This document shows, piece after piece, positions 9,213-18,503 of a stretch of 20,000 nucleotides of DNA (positions within the stretch are counted from its first letter, which is position 1; the number at the start of each line of letters is the position of its first letter). Made by a program: the position numbers and the translations under genes. Below the pieces are notes generated by a model that had not been told where the DNA came from, searched no databases, and saw only the letters and a program-made list of their open reading frames with translations. Source of the DNA: Tubiluchus corallicola (taxonomy: Eukaryota; Priapulida; Priapulimorpha; Priapulimorphida; Tubiluchidae); contig JAQGDQ010000034.1 in the NCBI GenBank assembly GCA_030141605.1, positions 645,001 through 665,000 on the forward strand. Direction: 5' to 3'.

Positions 9213-9230
9213 ACACAACAACAGCGACAG
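8670..9230. repeat. CAG/CAA trinucleotide array with higher-order duplication
   Basis: About 560 bp built from CAG, CAA, TAG and AAT triplets. Beyond the triplet periodicity, a block of about 75 bp with AAGAACACCAGCAAG and then AGCAATAGCAATAGAGCAGC recurs 194 bp downstream (8851 and 9045 for CACCAG). The CTAGTAGCAGCAG word recurs at a 240-bp offset, so the second block carries about 46 extra bases. On the + strand the frames are broken by TAG/TAA or shift. The minus strand gives Leu/Cys/Val runs with no sign of a real protein. A non-coding array is the best reading. Confidence 0.92.
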
Positions 9231-9236
9231 CATGAA

Positions 9237-10090
9237 GAGCAAACCAGAAATAACAGCAGCCAACTCGCACCACTACTCGCACTGTTAGCTTCAGGGAGTA
9301 AACAATAATCATTAAAAGAACCACAGAGGCCTAAAAATATCCCATCATGCAATATTCGTTATCAGCAACGTAACAGTTATGACAAAAATACAACGGCCTC
9401 GCGCTGCTTTTGTATGAGGCGGTGGGATAAAGAAATACACGCCCATCACGGACTCGGTTCGTTTTAAAAGGCTTCGTAAACACGAGTAAAGAATTTTATA
9501 GCTTTCTGGGAATTTTACGAGCACGGTTGTGAGCGCATGCAAGTCTGTAGAATTACAACCGGTACACGGTACCATTACCACCCTGCTTTAGTGGATGATA
9601 AATACAACCCCTGTCAAGCACCACTCGAGTGAAATGGGAATAAAATGAAATGCTTTATTACAGAAAATTGCAAATCAAGTGTGCGTAAAATAAGTAGTTA
9701 ATTCGCTGACAATTTCAGTTAGAAAAAATTTATTTCACGAATTTGGCCAAACGGCATTGTAAAACTAATATTATAATTGCAGTATGATGAATGTTTTTTC
9801 AAAGGTAGAAACAGTGTGAACGCAGGCACATAATAGGCCCATTTATCACAGAAAAGAACTTTTTTATACACAAAAGAACATTTCACAAAAGAATTTATTC
9901 ACAAAGAAAAGTTGAAAATTTGTTTGCAAATTTTATTCACTCCTATTCCCGCACCTGTTTGTGTTAAAAGTCATTTATTATTATGAATGCGCATTTTAAT
10001 AGTAATTACTATGTCTTTCTATGTTCATTTTATGTTCATCATATGAACATTTTATGCATTTCTGTTTTTGCTTCTCAAGTTTACCATTAA
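9237..10090. other. non-coding, nothing recognised
   Basis: A 78-codon minus-strand frame (9345-9581) has no recognisable domain. AATAAA words near 9640 are unremarkable in AT-rich DNA. An 8-bp inverted repeat ATGTTCAT-CAT-ATGAACAT lies at 10032-10050. Confidence 0.45.
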
Positions 10091-10094
10091 TCTG

Positions 10095-10270
10095 GGCAGC
10101 ACTATCATAAGATTTTCTTCCTGGTGCTGCCTGGAAGGACACCTGTACTCTTAGTAAAAACTACGTGTTAACGTTTTCTGCGTCAAACTTTGTGCTAATG
10201 CTTTATGGGTAAACTACCATTGTGTGCTGAAGGTAAGTCTAATAAATTCTAGTTCTGATTCTAATTCTAT
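10095..10270 (+). mobile_element. possible 3' end of a non-LTR element: hairpin plus hexamer tail
   Basis: GGCAGCAC (10095-10102) and GTGCTGCC (10124-10131) form a perfect 8-bp stem with a 21-base loop. About 115 bp later four TTCTNN hexamers (10247-10270: TTCTAG, TTCTGA, TTCTAA, TTCTAT) follow an AATAAAT word. Some LINE families end in a 3' stem-loop and a short tandem tail, which fits. There is no reverse transcriptase upstream and no second copy in the window, so this is tentative. Confidence 0.25.
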
Positions 10271-10589
10271 GTTATTTTTCTGTGTTATTTCCGTCTTTCC
10301 TATTTACATACCTTTCCATTTTTCTCTAACGTCACAGATAAACAATTAGCTAGTACTATTTCATACTTATAAAATTAGACGTAATTATAAAAAGAGGATA
10401 TGAAATTGTGCGTAATTATTTGTCTGGCTTTGCTATCATTTTGACTTCCTTTTAATGAGTATAAACAAAGAATAAGTAAACAAATGAGTATAAAAATGAA
10501 CCATAGAGGTTTATAAGCACTGCTGGCAATCGCAGTCGTAATCTAACTATTTAATGATATCGTTAGTGACCAGCTAATTTGGTAAAAAG

Positions 10590-10790
10590 CGTTGCTACCA
10601 TTTGCTACCCCCCTATTGTCTTGGGTACAGATGGCGCTGTTAGATTGTCTGCTAGAAGGAGGAAAATCTCAGGTCTGCTCTGTCATGTCGACTGATAGAT
10701 CAGCTGGCGGGCACGTGAGTACTAATTTCAGATCTCGGGTTCAGATCTCGGATTTTTCGAGGTTACTGCTTCCCTGAACAGCGAAAGGCC
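10590..10790 (+). other. GC-richer patch with CTCF-like word and short tandem repeat
   Basis: CAGATGGCGCTGT at 10628-10640 resembles the core of insect CTCF sites. TTCAGATCTCGG is repeated exactly at 10727-10738 and 10740-10751, with one base between. A 61-codon open frame crosses the patch without known domains, and a GTGAGT donor-like word lies at about 10715. None of this proves an exon or an insulator. Confidence 0.2.
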
Positions 10791-11240
10791 ACTTCATTTC
10801 AAAACCCTTATAAATTAATTAAAAATCAGAGTAATTCTCTGCTGTTACGATAAGTCACATCTTGTTAATGGAAAAACTGCGACTTTACTCGCCTGTTCAG
10901 TTGACATGATTTCACGTGACAAGTCAATTAATTAACTTTTTCTCCTCCTCGCTTCCTCATTAGTCAAACTGCTGGCAATCGTCCTCAGCAACCTTCAACA
11001 CTTTCTCTCTAAAGGTGAACAATTAATCAGAAGATATATGCGATAATTATGCAGATATCTCGTATCTTGTGTGCAGCAAATTGAATATGGTTGATACAGC
11101 TTCACGTGACTCGTATAGCTGAATAATAAGATCTAGCAGTAGGCCTATAGAATTTATATAGGTTCTCACAGACATCACAATGCACAAAAAATCTTCACCT
11201 TTGCACAGACTTGTGTACGAAATGATTATTTTCCCAAGTC
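10791..11240. other. non-coding, nothing recognised
   Basis: AT-rich sequence with two TTCACGTGAC words (10911 and 11101) that contain a CACGTG E-box. No gene or repeat family is recognised. Confidence 0.4.
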
Positions 11241-11696
11241 CAGACTAGTGAGTCTTCTGTCACGAGTTTTTTCTCTGACAGGAAACTCGCAAGTGTAAAC
11301 TCATTTGCGAGTTACTGTCGGCAAGTTATTGTAAACTCTCCAGCAGTTACTGTGAGTTGATCTCCTGCAAAATGCTGCCTAGTGTGAACGACTCGGCGAG
11401 TTATTCTCGACAGTTCTCGCAGTTAATAGAGAATGCATAATAAACGTGAGACTGAATTTACAGCACTTTATTACAAACATACACATAATACATAATACTA
11501 TATATATATAGGCACAGTACGATAAGTAAAATACATAATAAACGCAAGAAAAAGCTGATATCAATTTATCACTGAAAAGTGAGTGTCAACTCACGCTTAC
11601 TGTTGGAAAGTAACTCGCAATAAGTTTTGCTCTCTATTGTGAACACGCTTGCAAGTTAATTGGCGAGTTAACTTGGAGACAAAACTTGTCAGTCTG
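11241..11696. mobile_element. degenerate inverted-end element with GCGAGTTA words
   Basis: The left end CAGACTAGTGAGTCTTCTGTCA and the reverse complement of the right end (CAGACTGACAAGTTTTGTCT) both begin CAGACT. They then share a gapped series of blocks: CTG(T)CA, AGTTTT, TCTC and AACTCGC. The interior repeats GCGAGTTA, GCAAGTTA and their complements at least seven times, clustered near each end (11282-11415 and 11600-11680). CAG...CTG ends suggest a hAT-type non-autonomous element. The flanking octamers CCCAAGTC and AGCGCGAG do not match, so the boundaries or class may be wrong. Confidence 0.35.
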
Positions 11697-12599
11697 AGCG
11701 CGAGACACATAAAAACACATAAAGAAAATGAAAACTGGCAAAACGCTCTTAGGACATTTCGACATCGCTTCATCAATGCCGACAGTGTTTTGCTGCTGTT
11801 TCCTATGTTGTTGGGCATCTCCAGATGCTTCTGAATCTAGTTTTTTCCTCGGGTTTTTTATCTATGGAATTCTTTACCTGAAACTTTCTTCCCTGCTATC
11901 GACAAGCCGATTCGCTTCCACATTAAAATCATCAGTTATTTCCTATTATTTAGTAAATTAGTTACAACAACACTATTTGCTTAATATGTGGGCCTTCATG
12001 TAACGCTCCAACTTTTGTCCATCAAACTTTTATTTACGAACGTTGGTTTTATTGGCGGAATTAGTATTTTCAGTTTACAAAGCTTTCCAATTTCCAAGCG
12101 AAAAGATTTTCTTCTCAATCCTACCAATATTATACGGAATTTTCTAAGTCTGATCATCCTATAGCTTCATAATAATGCTTTTTTGTCAACACTTAATACG
12201 CGCTCAAGAACGAAGTGTTTTGCAGTCTGCAGTAAGCGATACAGCAGTCTGTTTATCTCAAACTAATTTTTGTGCGCTTTTGTGTGATATCAACAGAATT
12301 ATTTAAATACTATTTTACTACGGCACATGCTAGTCATGATTAATTAGACATCTTACCTTAATTGTGAAATTATCCCGCTATAAAACTTGAACTGAAGCTC
12401 ATCATCAGTAAGTGCTGTTTTCTCCACTGCTGGGTGCAAATGTATATCTTCTTTTAACAAAATTTCATAAATTCACCACAAAATACTATCAATAATGTTT
12501 TCAGCGATCAGAAATACAAAGCAATCATTCACTTCTTCAGACTACGCTCAACGTATTACACTATATTCTTCAGTGCAGCAGTAGCTATAGAGTGATGAA
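11697..12599. other. non-coding, nothing recognised
   Basis: Open frames of 60-77 codons overlap on both strands near 11600-11960 without any domain. A short hairpin, GCATCT-CC-AGATGC, lies at 11815-11828. The remainder is AT-rich. Confidence 0.45.
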
Positions 12600-12604
12600 G
12601 CCTC

Positions 12605-12720
12605 ATACTGCATCCACGTGTCTTCGTCGCAACTGCGCATGCTCGAGCCGAAGCAGAAAGTTATGCTAAACGCGTGTTGCTGATTACGCTCGGGATAAGA
12701 TAATGGGAACCACATTGAAC
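12605..12720. promoter_or_regulatory. CpG-rich patch with E-box, NRF1-like and GATA words
   Basis: A CACGTG E-box (12615-12620), an NRF1-like TGCGCATGCTC (12634-12644), a CTCGAG and ACGCGT, then GATAAGATAA (about 12694-12703) lie within about 100 bp. The patch is locally much richer in CpG than its surroundings. A 62-codon minus-strand frame covers it but resembles no protein I know. It may be a promoter or enhancer fragment; this is motif inference only. Confidence 0.22.
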
Positions 12721-13776
12721 GTGTAGTTTGAGGCATTCAAAGCACAGAGAAATACAGTATGGTATGCGGTTATGTTATACTCTACACTTTTTACTGCTCT
12801 TGTTAAAAATAAGCTTCAAATCTTCAACATGCCATCAATTTATTGTGTGTTGTCTATGTTTATCAAAACACTAAGAAACAGTAGTCAGTAAGAAACTCTC
12901 AAAAATACACACTTTCTCACCTGGTAATTATATCACCAAAACGTTTCTGATGTTTCTTATAATTTTTTCTCAGTATAAATGTGAGTGTTCAATGAAAAAA
13001 TTTTGTGACAATAATTATGAATTTAAATCATTGTTTTCATTGTTAAAAACCAATAATTTCGCTTTCAATATTTTGTACCTAGATTATTTTGACTTATAGT
13101 TTAAAACTGGTGCTAGTTTCCTTTAACAAATCAAGTTACACAAGGGGGTACTTGTAAGCCTAGGTAAGCTACTTGAGTGCACTTTTTTGTAATTAGATAA
13201 AAGTAATTAGTTGTAAGCATTAACTAAAGCATTAGGTGAAAACCTATTAGGTACGTAAGCTTTCGGAAGTTGACAAATAGACGTCTGGGAGTTGTTTTCA
13301 TGTTTATACCGGTTTTACAAAGTTTATTTATTATCTAACTTATATCTGTACTGGTTCGGCATACGGAAGACTGATTTTTTTTCCTGTTTTGTCACAGGTT
13401 AAAGTAATGATGTAGCACTTTACAAATTCCCACCATTTCGGTAGCGGATGCAACCAAATTTTTAGAAAAATAACAAATAGCGGCATCACGAGGCCAAAAA
13501 TCACTAAGAAGTTTATAGTAAAAACAAGCCCTCAGCGTTTGCGAATTAGTGGATGCCTGAACTGGGTGACTGCCTTAATGATGACAACAATATAAGAGTC
13601 CTCTTAGATCTGCATGCTCGCGGATAAAAATAAACCGCATATGCATACAAATGTTTGGATCTGTTAACGATTTATATTCTTCAAGATTTAAGAATAATCT
13701 GGGAGCACATATTACAAAATTGTATAATGAGAATAGTTCACATGTTTACAGGGGCAGGCACACACGCGCACACGCA

Positions 13777-13777
<1 letters not shown>
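12721..13777. other. non-coding, nothing recognised
   Basis: About 1 kb of AT-rich sequence without a supportable frame, tRNA-like box pair or repeated block. Confidence 0.5.

Positions 13778-13835
<58 letters not shown>
13778..13835. repeat. (CA)29 microsatellite
   Basis: Uninterrupted CA dinucleotides preceded by a short CACACGCGCACACG lead-in. The Thr/His open frames across it are artefacts of the repeat. Confidence 0.95.
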
Positions 13836-13837
<2 letters not shown>

Positions 13838-14640
13838 CCTTTAAAAAAATTAATTTATTATAAATTAAAAAATAAGAAGCTTAGTTAATAAATTATACCT
13901 GTTAATAAAAACTGTGGCGATACAGCATGAGTCAGGATCGTTATTCTCAAAATATCACTACAGGTGGCGACAGGAACGTTGTTAACATTGCGCTATGTAC
14001 ATTATTTTACAATCCATGGTACAATATCCACTGATAGAAATGAGGAAGTCAAGTGTGTTAAATAAAAAAAATTATTTCATACAATTTTGCCTAGATAGAG
14101 CGTAAATTATACAACATTACACGCTACGCATTCTGTAGTTAGCTTTTTATTGGCGTATATAATATTATTTACAGTTATGTTAAACAAAAAGTATTAAAGT
14201 GAGTGCTAAAATAAGGTAACTTTTCTGTCTGGTAACATAAAAATGCAATTAAGTTAATATGCTAAGCTATAAGATCCCGATTGCAATATGTAAAACCACA
14301 ATGAGCTACAACCAATAATCTCAAAACTACAAAAATTTAAGCCTATTTTCTCAAATTTAGCGACACGATCTAATGAAAGGGCGTTTTACAAAGTAAATTA
14401 ATGCTAAATTTATATTTTTGGCGCTATACATAAGATTTAAGCTGTCATTTCCCAGTTCGTTTAGTAGTAGTACATTTCGCCTCTTATGTGGACAAATATA
14501 GTCGCTAAATCACAGTACTAAAATATCAACAAGGTGTACCAATCCTAACATGGATCTGATAAACTAAAATTGTTTTATTTAATTCACTGAGATTCACTGA
14601 TTCCATCACTTTGCTAGTTTATTTGCTTGCTCTATGTTTT
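13836..14640. other. non-coding, AT-rich
   Basis: No gene. GTCGCTAAATCAC at 14501-14513 followed by a TAAAATATC-type stretch resembles the interior of MITE copy 2 (7151-7163), possibly a small fragment, but the match is short. Confidence 0.4.
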
Positions 14641-15112
14641 GTCTTGGTTTTTGGTTGTCCTTTTTCTCTTTTTTGTTTCTTTCTTCATTTTCTTTTTTCT
14701 GTGACTTCTTTTCTATTTTTTTTTCTGTTTGTCCCTTCTCTTTCTTGTCTTTCGCGCTTCTCCTTCAGTTCCTTTTATATTCTTTGTTTTTCTTCTCTGT
14801 CCCTCTCTGCGTGCTTTCTTTTCTTCTGTTCTCTTCTCTTCTTTTCCCTCCTCTCCTCTTCTCTTCTCTTCTCTTCTTTGCTTTCCTCTCCTCTCCCCAC
14901 CGCTTCGCTTCTCTCCGAATCACTCCTCCCCTCCTGTCTTTTTCTCTCCTCTCTTTTCTCTTCTCTTCTTCTCTCTTCTTCTTTCTTCTCTTCTCTCCAC
15001 TTCACCTCTCTTCTCCTCTCCTCTCCTCTTCTCTTCTTTTCTCTTCTCATCCCTTCCATTCTCTCCTCGTCTGTTTGTTCTCTTTTCTTCATTCTACTTT
15101 CTTTTATCAAAA
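14641..15112. repeat. long polypyrimidine (CT-rich) tract
   Basis: Almost pure C and T on the + strand for about 450 bp. It is T-rich with G interruptions up to about 14820 and then dominated by TCTTC, TCTCC and CTTTT words to about 15060. The other strand is homopurine. Several overlapping open frames cross it in all + frames and one on the minus strand, encoding Ser/Leu/Phe or Arg/Glu/Lys runs. This is what base composition alone produces. Confidence 0.93.
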
Positions 15113-15652
15113 CAACGGAAAATTGTTAGATGAATCACAGCAAGAAAACGAGACACTTAAATGTTGTTCAGTCCACATGTCAGGTACATAACATCGAATA
15201 ACACGACTCTTCGCCTGGCTATAAATTACGATCTTATTGTGCAGGTACCAAATGACTCTGGTCCTCATGAGATATATATACGACTTGAGGTTTCATTATA
15301 ACAGCGCGATAAATCACTGCAAGTTCGTAGAGAAACTGTGCGTCACGCTGATAAACGTAGACATGAAAAATTCACAACCTGAGGGTTCTAATGGCAAGGC
15401 CGCGCGCGAAAGTAAATATTAGTTCTGGAATAAGAACCCATTATTAATTAAAAATCTCTATGGAGGCTGATCCGAGTCACCGTAATGATCGAGACCACGC
15501 CACAGACAACGTTTATCTCACAGATTCATGAACTTTATTAGTTTTTGTGTAAATTTGTGAAGCCGTGGGTGTCATTCATACACAGTGGATAAAATAAAAG
15601 GATGAAAAAATAATACAATCTAGACACGCGTATTCACACACACACGTACCCT
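15113..15652. other. non-coding, nothing recognised
   Basis: A 61-codon + frame at 15237-15422 has no known domain. A short CA run with CACACGTA lies at 15635-15649, just before the long alternating tract. Confidence 0.4.
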
Positions 15653-15687
<35 letters not shown>

Positions 15688-15762
15688 ACACACACACGCA
15701 CGCACGCACGCACGCACACACACACGCACACACGCACACGCACACGCACGCACGCACGCGCA
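15653..15762. repeat. compound (CA)n/(CACG)n, 110 bp strictly alternating
   Basis: Every step from 15653 to 15762 alternates pyrimidine and purine, mixing CACA with CACG and CGCA units and no interruption. Alternating CA/CG of this length is the classical Z-DNA-prone sequence. The Cys/Val/Arg minus-strand frame across it is an artefact. Confidence 0.93.
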
Positions 15763-16668
15763 ATATTCTTCCAGTAGAAATTGCAGGTTATACAAAATGT
15801 CAGTAGAATTTAAATAAACTTGTTTATTACCCGTTCTCACAGGGCAATGATCATCTTTTGACGAGGCTAAAGTCTTATCCAACGTTTTTTAGGGTAAATA
15901 GTCTCACCAGAACATTAGCATATGTATGTATATGTACAATATGTACATATATGTATAAATATCAGTACTATATTCGCGACGAGAGATAGGCTAAAACAAC
16001 TTGAGTCTTGACGAACCGTCACAAGAAAATTCACCACTGTGAAAAGTTTGAATCGTGTAGGACCACAAAACAGGGCAACACGGAAGAAAGGACAGATTCG
16101 CGCTCACCACCCAACCTTTGAAATTACAAATATTGGATTATATCCTAGTCTAGTGTGATTTCTACACTCTCTGTCTTTCAGTAAGTGCTACTCTGCAAAG
16201 GGTGTTTCTCAGTATCATTAATCATCGTATGATGATTTACAATCTGAATAAAATGTAAACAAAGCGTAAACCTTCCCATTGCTGCAAGCAATTTTACACT
16301 TTTCTGGTTATGCGAGCCTAGCTGCCTCTCTTCGTTCTTGATGTGACAGTTCTAGGAGTCAAATGTATGCACAGGCAAGCGAGAAACGTGTGGGAGCAAA
16401 CTATTTCAAGAATTCTTACACAAATAGAAAGTTATGTCATTAATTTTAAAATTGTTTTTGATTTTTTAACCGCTAGTTGAAGTCCGTTAACAACTTTCAC
16501 GAAAAGGCTGGTTCACTTTACGCAGTCTAATCTTAAAATTATGTGAATATCTTGTTTAGGTTCAGACTGCATGTGGATTGTTTTACATTTTAGTGTCAGA
16601 AATAGTAAAAATGTTTGAAGTTTAAAAAAACGCTTGAAAAAATTATATCAAGGAGTACCTTCCAATTT
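15763..16668. other. non-coding, small palindromes only
   Basis: TATATGTAC and GTACATATA (15931-15953) form a 9-bp inverted repeat with a 5-bp spacer inside an ATGTAT-rich patch. No coding or RNA gene is seen. Confidence 0.4.
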
Positions 16669-16917
16669 TCATCATTGTCGTCATTATCACCATCATCACA
16701 ATAATCATCACCATCATCTTATCATCTTTGTCAACGTCGTCACAATCATTATCATCACCATCATCATAATAATCATAAACGTCGCTTTGTCAGCGTCCTC
16801 ATAGTCATCATTATTATTATCATCATCACCATCATCATCATCATCACTATCATCATCTTCTTCTTCTTCTTCTTTTTCATCATCATCGCCGTCATTATTA
16901 TCATCATTATCGCCGCA
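16669..16917. repeat. (ATC)n / (TTC)n interrupted trinucleotide array
   Basis: About 250 bp of CAT/CAC/ATT triplets with GTC and GCC interruptions, including a short (TTC)n block at about 16856-16873. Two similar segments with TTTGTCA-CGTC (about 16726-16740 and 16783-16795) hint at an internal block duplication. Confidence 0.9.
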
Positions 16918-17182
16918 TCGCCAACATCAGCTAGACATCAGGTGTTTTTGTACGGGGGTGTGACAACGACAAATTGTAATTGGTCACTTGTTGGACAGCG
17001 CATTCGTCTCGTTTCCCACAAGGCAATAGGCACAGATGGGCTCTTGTGGTCACCTAATGATCATAGAGCCACAAGTAATGAAATACAGATGCCCAGAAGT
17101 CTTGTTATTAAAGAAAGTTATCACAAGGTAGATTACCAGTAAGTAAGATTTATTAACGTTTGTAGTCTATAGGTTATGGCTG
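16918..17182. other. unique sequence before the tandem duplication, with paired CCACAAG words
   Basis: CCACAAG at 17016-17022 and 17069-17075 can each pair with CTTGTGG at 17043-17049, giving two competing hairpins. The TGGTCACTTGTTGGACAGCGC stretch near 16980 faintly resembles a tRNA D-arm, but no B box follows. A 66-codon frame here has no recognisable domain. Confidence 0.3.
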
Positions 17183-18503
17183 GTCAGAGTGAAGTTACCT
17201 TGTTATTCGTTGTTTATTATTCATGGTTTGAAAAACGCTGTTTCCAAATAGACTACGATTCGAAAAACTTGTTTCGAATCAAACAAACAACAAGTTTTAT
17301 TAGAGCGAAGAAACTTCGTCTTGCTTTTATTATCTTTAAACATTTAAGCTGACAAAGTAAAACTTCAGATTAACGCAGAACTCGGGAAAGTTTAAAGTTT
17401 ACTGTAAAAGAATGGCATCAACATCCTAATCAAAAATAAACAGTCTGAGGAATGAAGAAAATGGATAGGTAGAGTAATAAGCATTAATGAAACTAGATCA
17501 TAAACAAATAGAAACAATAACTGCAGTAGAAGTAAGCACCACGTGATGTCTTACGTTCAAGGAGAACATAAAAAATTTTCAACTTTGAAAAGAAAACCCT
17601 CCACTTACTTAAAGCTTAAAAATTCGTCTTTAAAATTTGTGCCACTTACCTACTGATTTTTTGCATACAGGCAGTAAAGCTGTATAAAACATTTAAATTT
17701 AAACTCCGTTAGACCCAGCCATTTTGACGATAAGTCATTTGAAATAAGTTTGGATAACACCAAGTAAAGTTTGGAAAAATAATTAGAGCATTCATAGTAC
17801 ACGCGTCACTAATTAATTAAAATTTTAATTACTGTATCTTGTCAATAAGATTACAAATTCGTTTTTGCATAGTGATTGGTGCAACCAGAAGGTGAGTCAA
17901 CGAAATTTTACCAATAGGTGAAAACATTTTAAATAATTAATAATCTTTTTTTTCTAGTTACATAAGTCTTTCAAGCATGTAAGCGAAATGCTAAGTAACA
18001 TTATTTTGCATGGAAAGTTTTTTGGGACATAGTTTAACATTTCTTTTTCTTCCCCCTGGTTTACGTTGTGCGTATATGACGTCATGTAATGGCACGGTTG
18101 GAACAGTATTGCAGGAGATTTAAAATGAAAATAAACAAAAAAATTTCTTCAACGCGCGAGTACTTTATATAATTTTTAAGGCGATTTTTCTGAAGCCTAC
18201 TTCAGGTACCCATTTTCTTGTCATTCAATGCATTGGCACGCCGGGTTGTCGCACGGGGCCCCATGAGTATATGTGTCCCATGCCAAATTCATTTATCAAT
18301 TGGGTATCATTTGTACGTTGACATTTTTTGTGTTTTTCAAAGCTCGTGTTTTCTTGTTCAAACGTTTGTATTGATTAACCTTTGCTGTGCAGCATATTTT
18401 TTAACATTTAAACACTGATTTTGTTGGAGGTACCAATACAATGATAATATCATGTTTAATTTTATCGACCATTTACATTTTTATTCCTGTGAGTGGTTGT
18501 GTT
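17183..18503. repeat. 1321-bp tandem duplication, copy 1
   Basis: Begins at GTCAGAGTGAAG. I aligned it base by base with copy 2 and found seven substitutions (17347, 17405, 17527, 17561, 17715, 17762, 17800) and no indels, about 99.5% identity. The unit is AT-rich. It holds an 18-bp perfect palindrome TAATTAAAATTTTAATTA (17814-17831), a CRE TGACGTCA (18077-18084) and a GC-rich patch near 18240. A 66-codon frame at 18218-18418 starts MSFNALARRV; it is identical in both copies but has no recognised domain, so I do not call a gene. Confidence 0.96.

Noticed and set aside
8634-9352. Minus-strand frames of up to 214 codons rich in Cys, Leu, Val and Ala
   Set aside because: They are translations of the CAG/CAA array complement in different frames; several overlap each other and none has a plausible protein composition.
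11597-11834. Overlapping 61-73 codon frames on opposite strands
   Set aside because: They occupy the edge of the degenerate inverted-end element, overlap antisense, and have no recognisable domain.
14501-14540. Short similarity (GTCGCTAAATCAC) to the MITE interior
   Set aside because: Thirteen exact bases in AT-rich DNA is within chance for a 20-kb self-comparison, and flanking similarity is weak; I mention it but do not call a copy.
14611-15191. Overlapping Ser/Leu/Phe frames and a minus-strand Arg/Glu/Lys frame
   Set aside because: A CT-only tract cannot contain stops on the + strand and rarely does on the other, so every frame stays open from composition alone.
15652-15882. Cys/Val/Arg-rich minus-strand frame
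   Set aside because: Translation of the alternating CA/CG microsatellite.
16978-17075. Possible tRNA or tRNA-like fold
   Set aside because: A D-arm-like stretch is followed by competing CTTGTGG/CCACAAG hairpins but no B box or acceptor stem.
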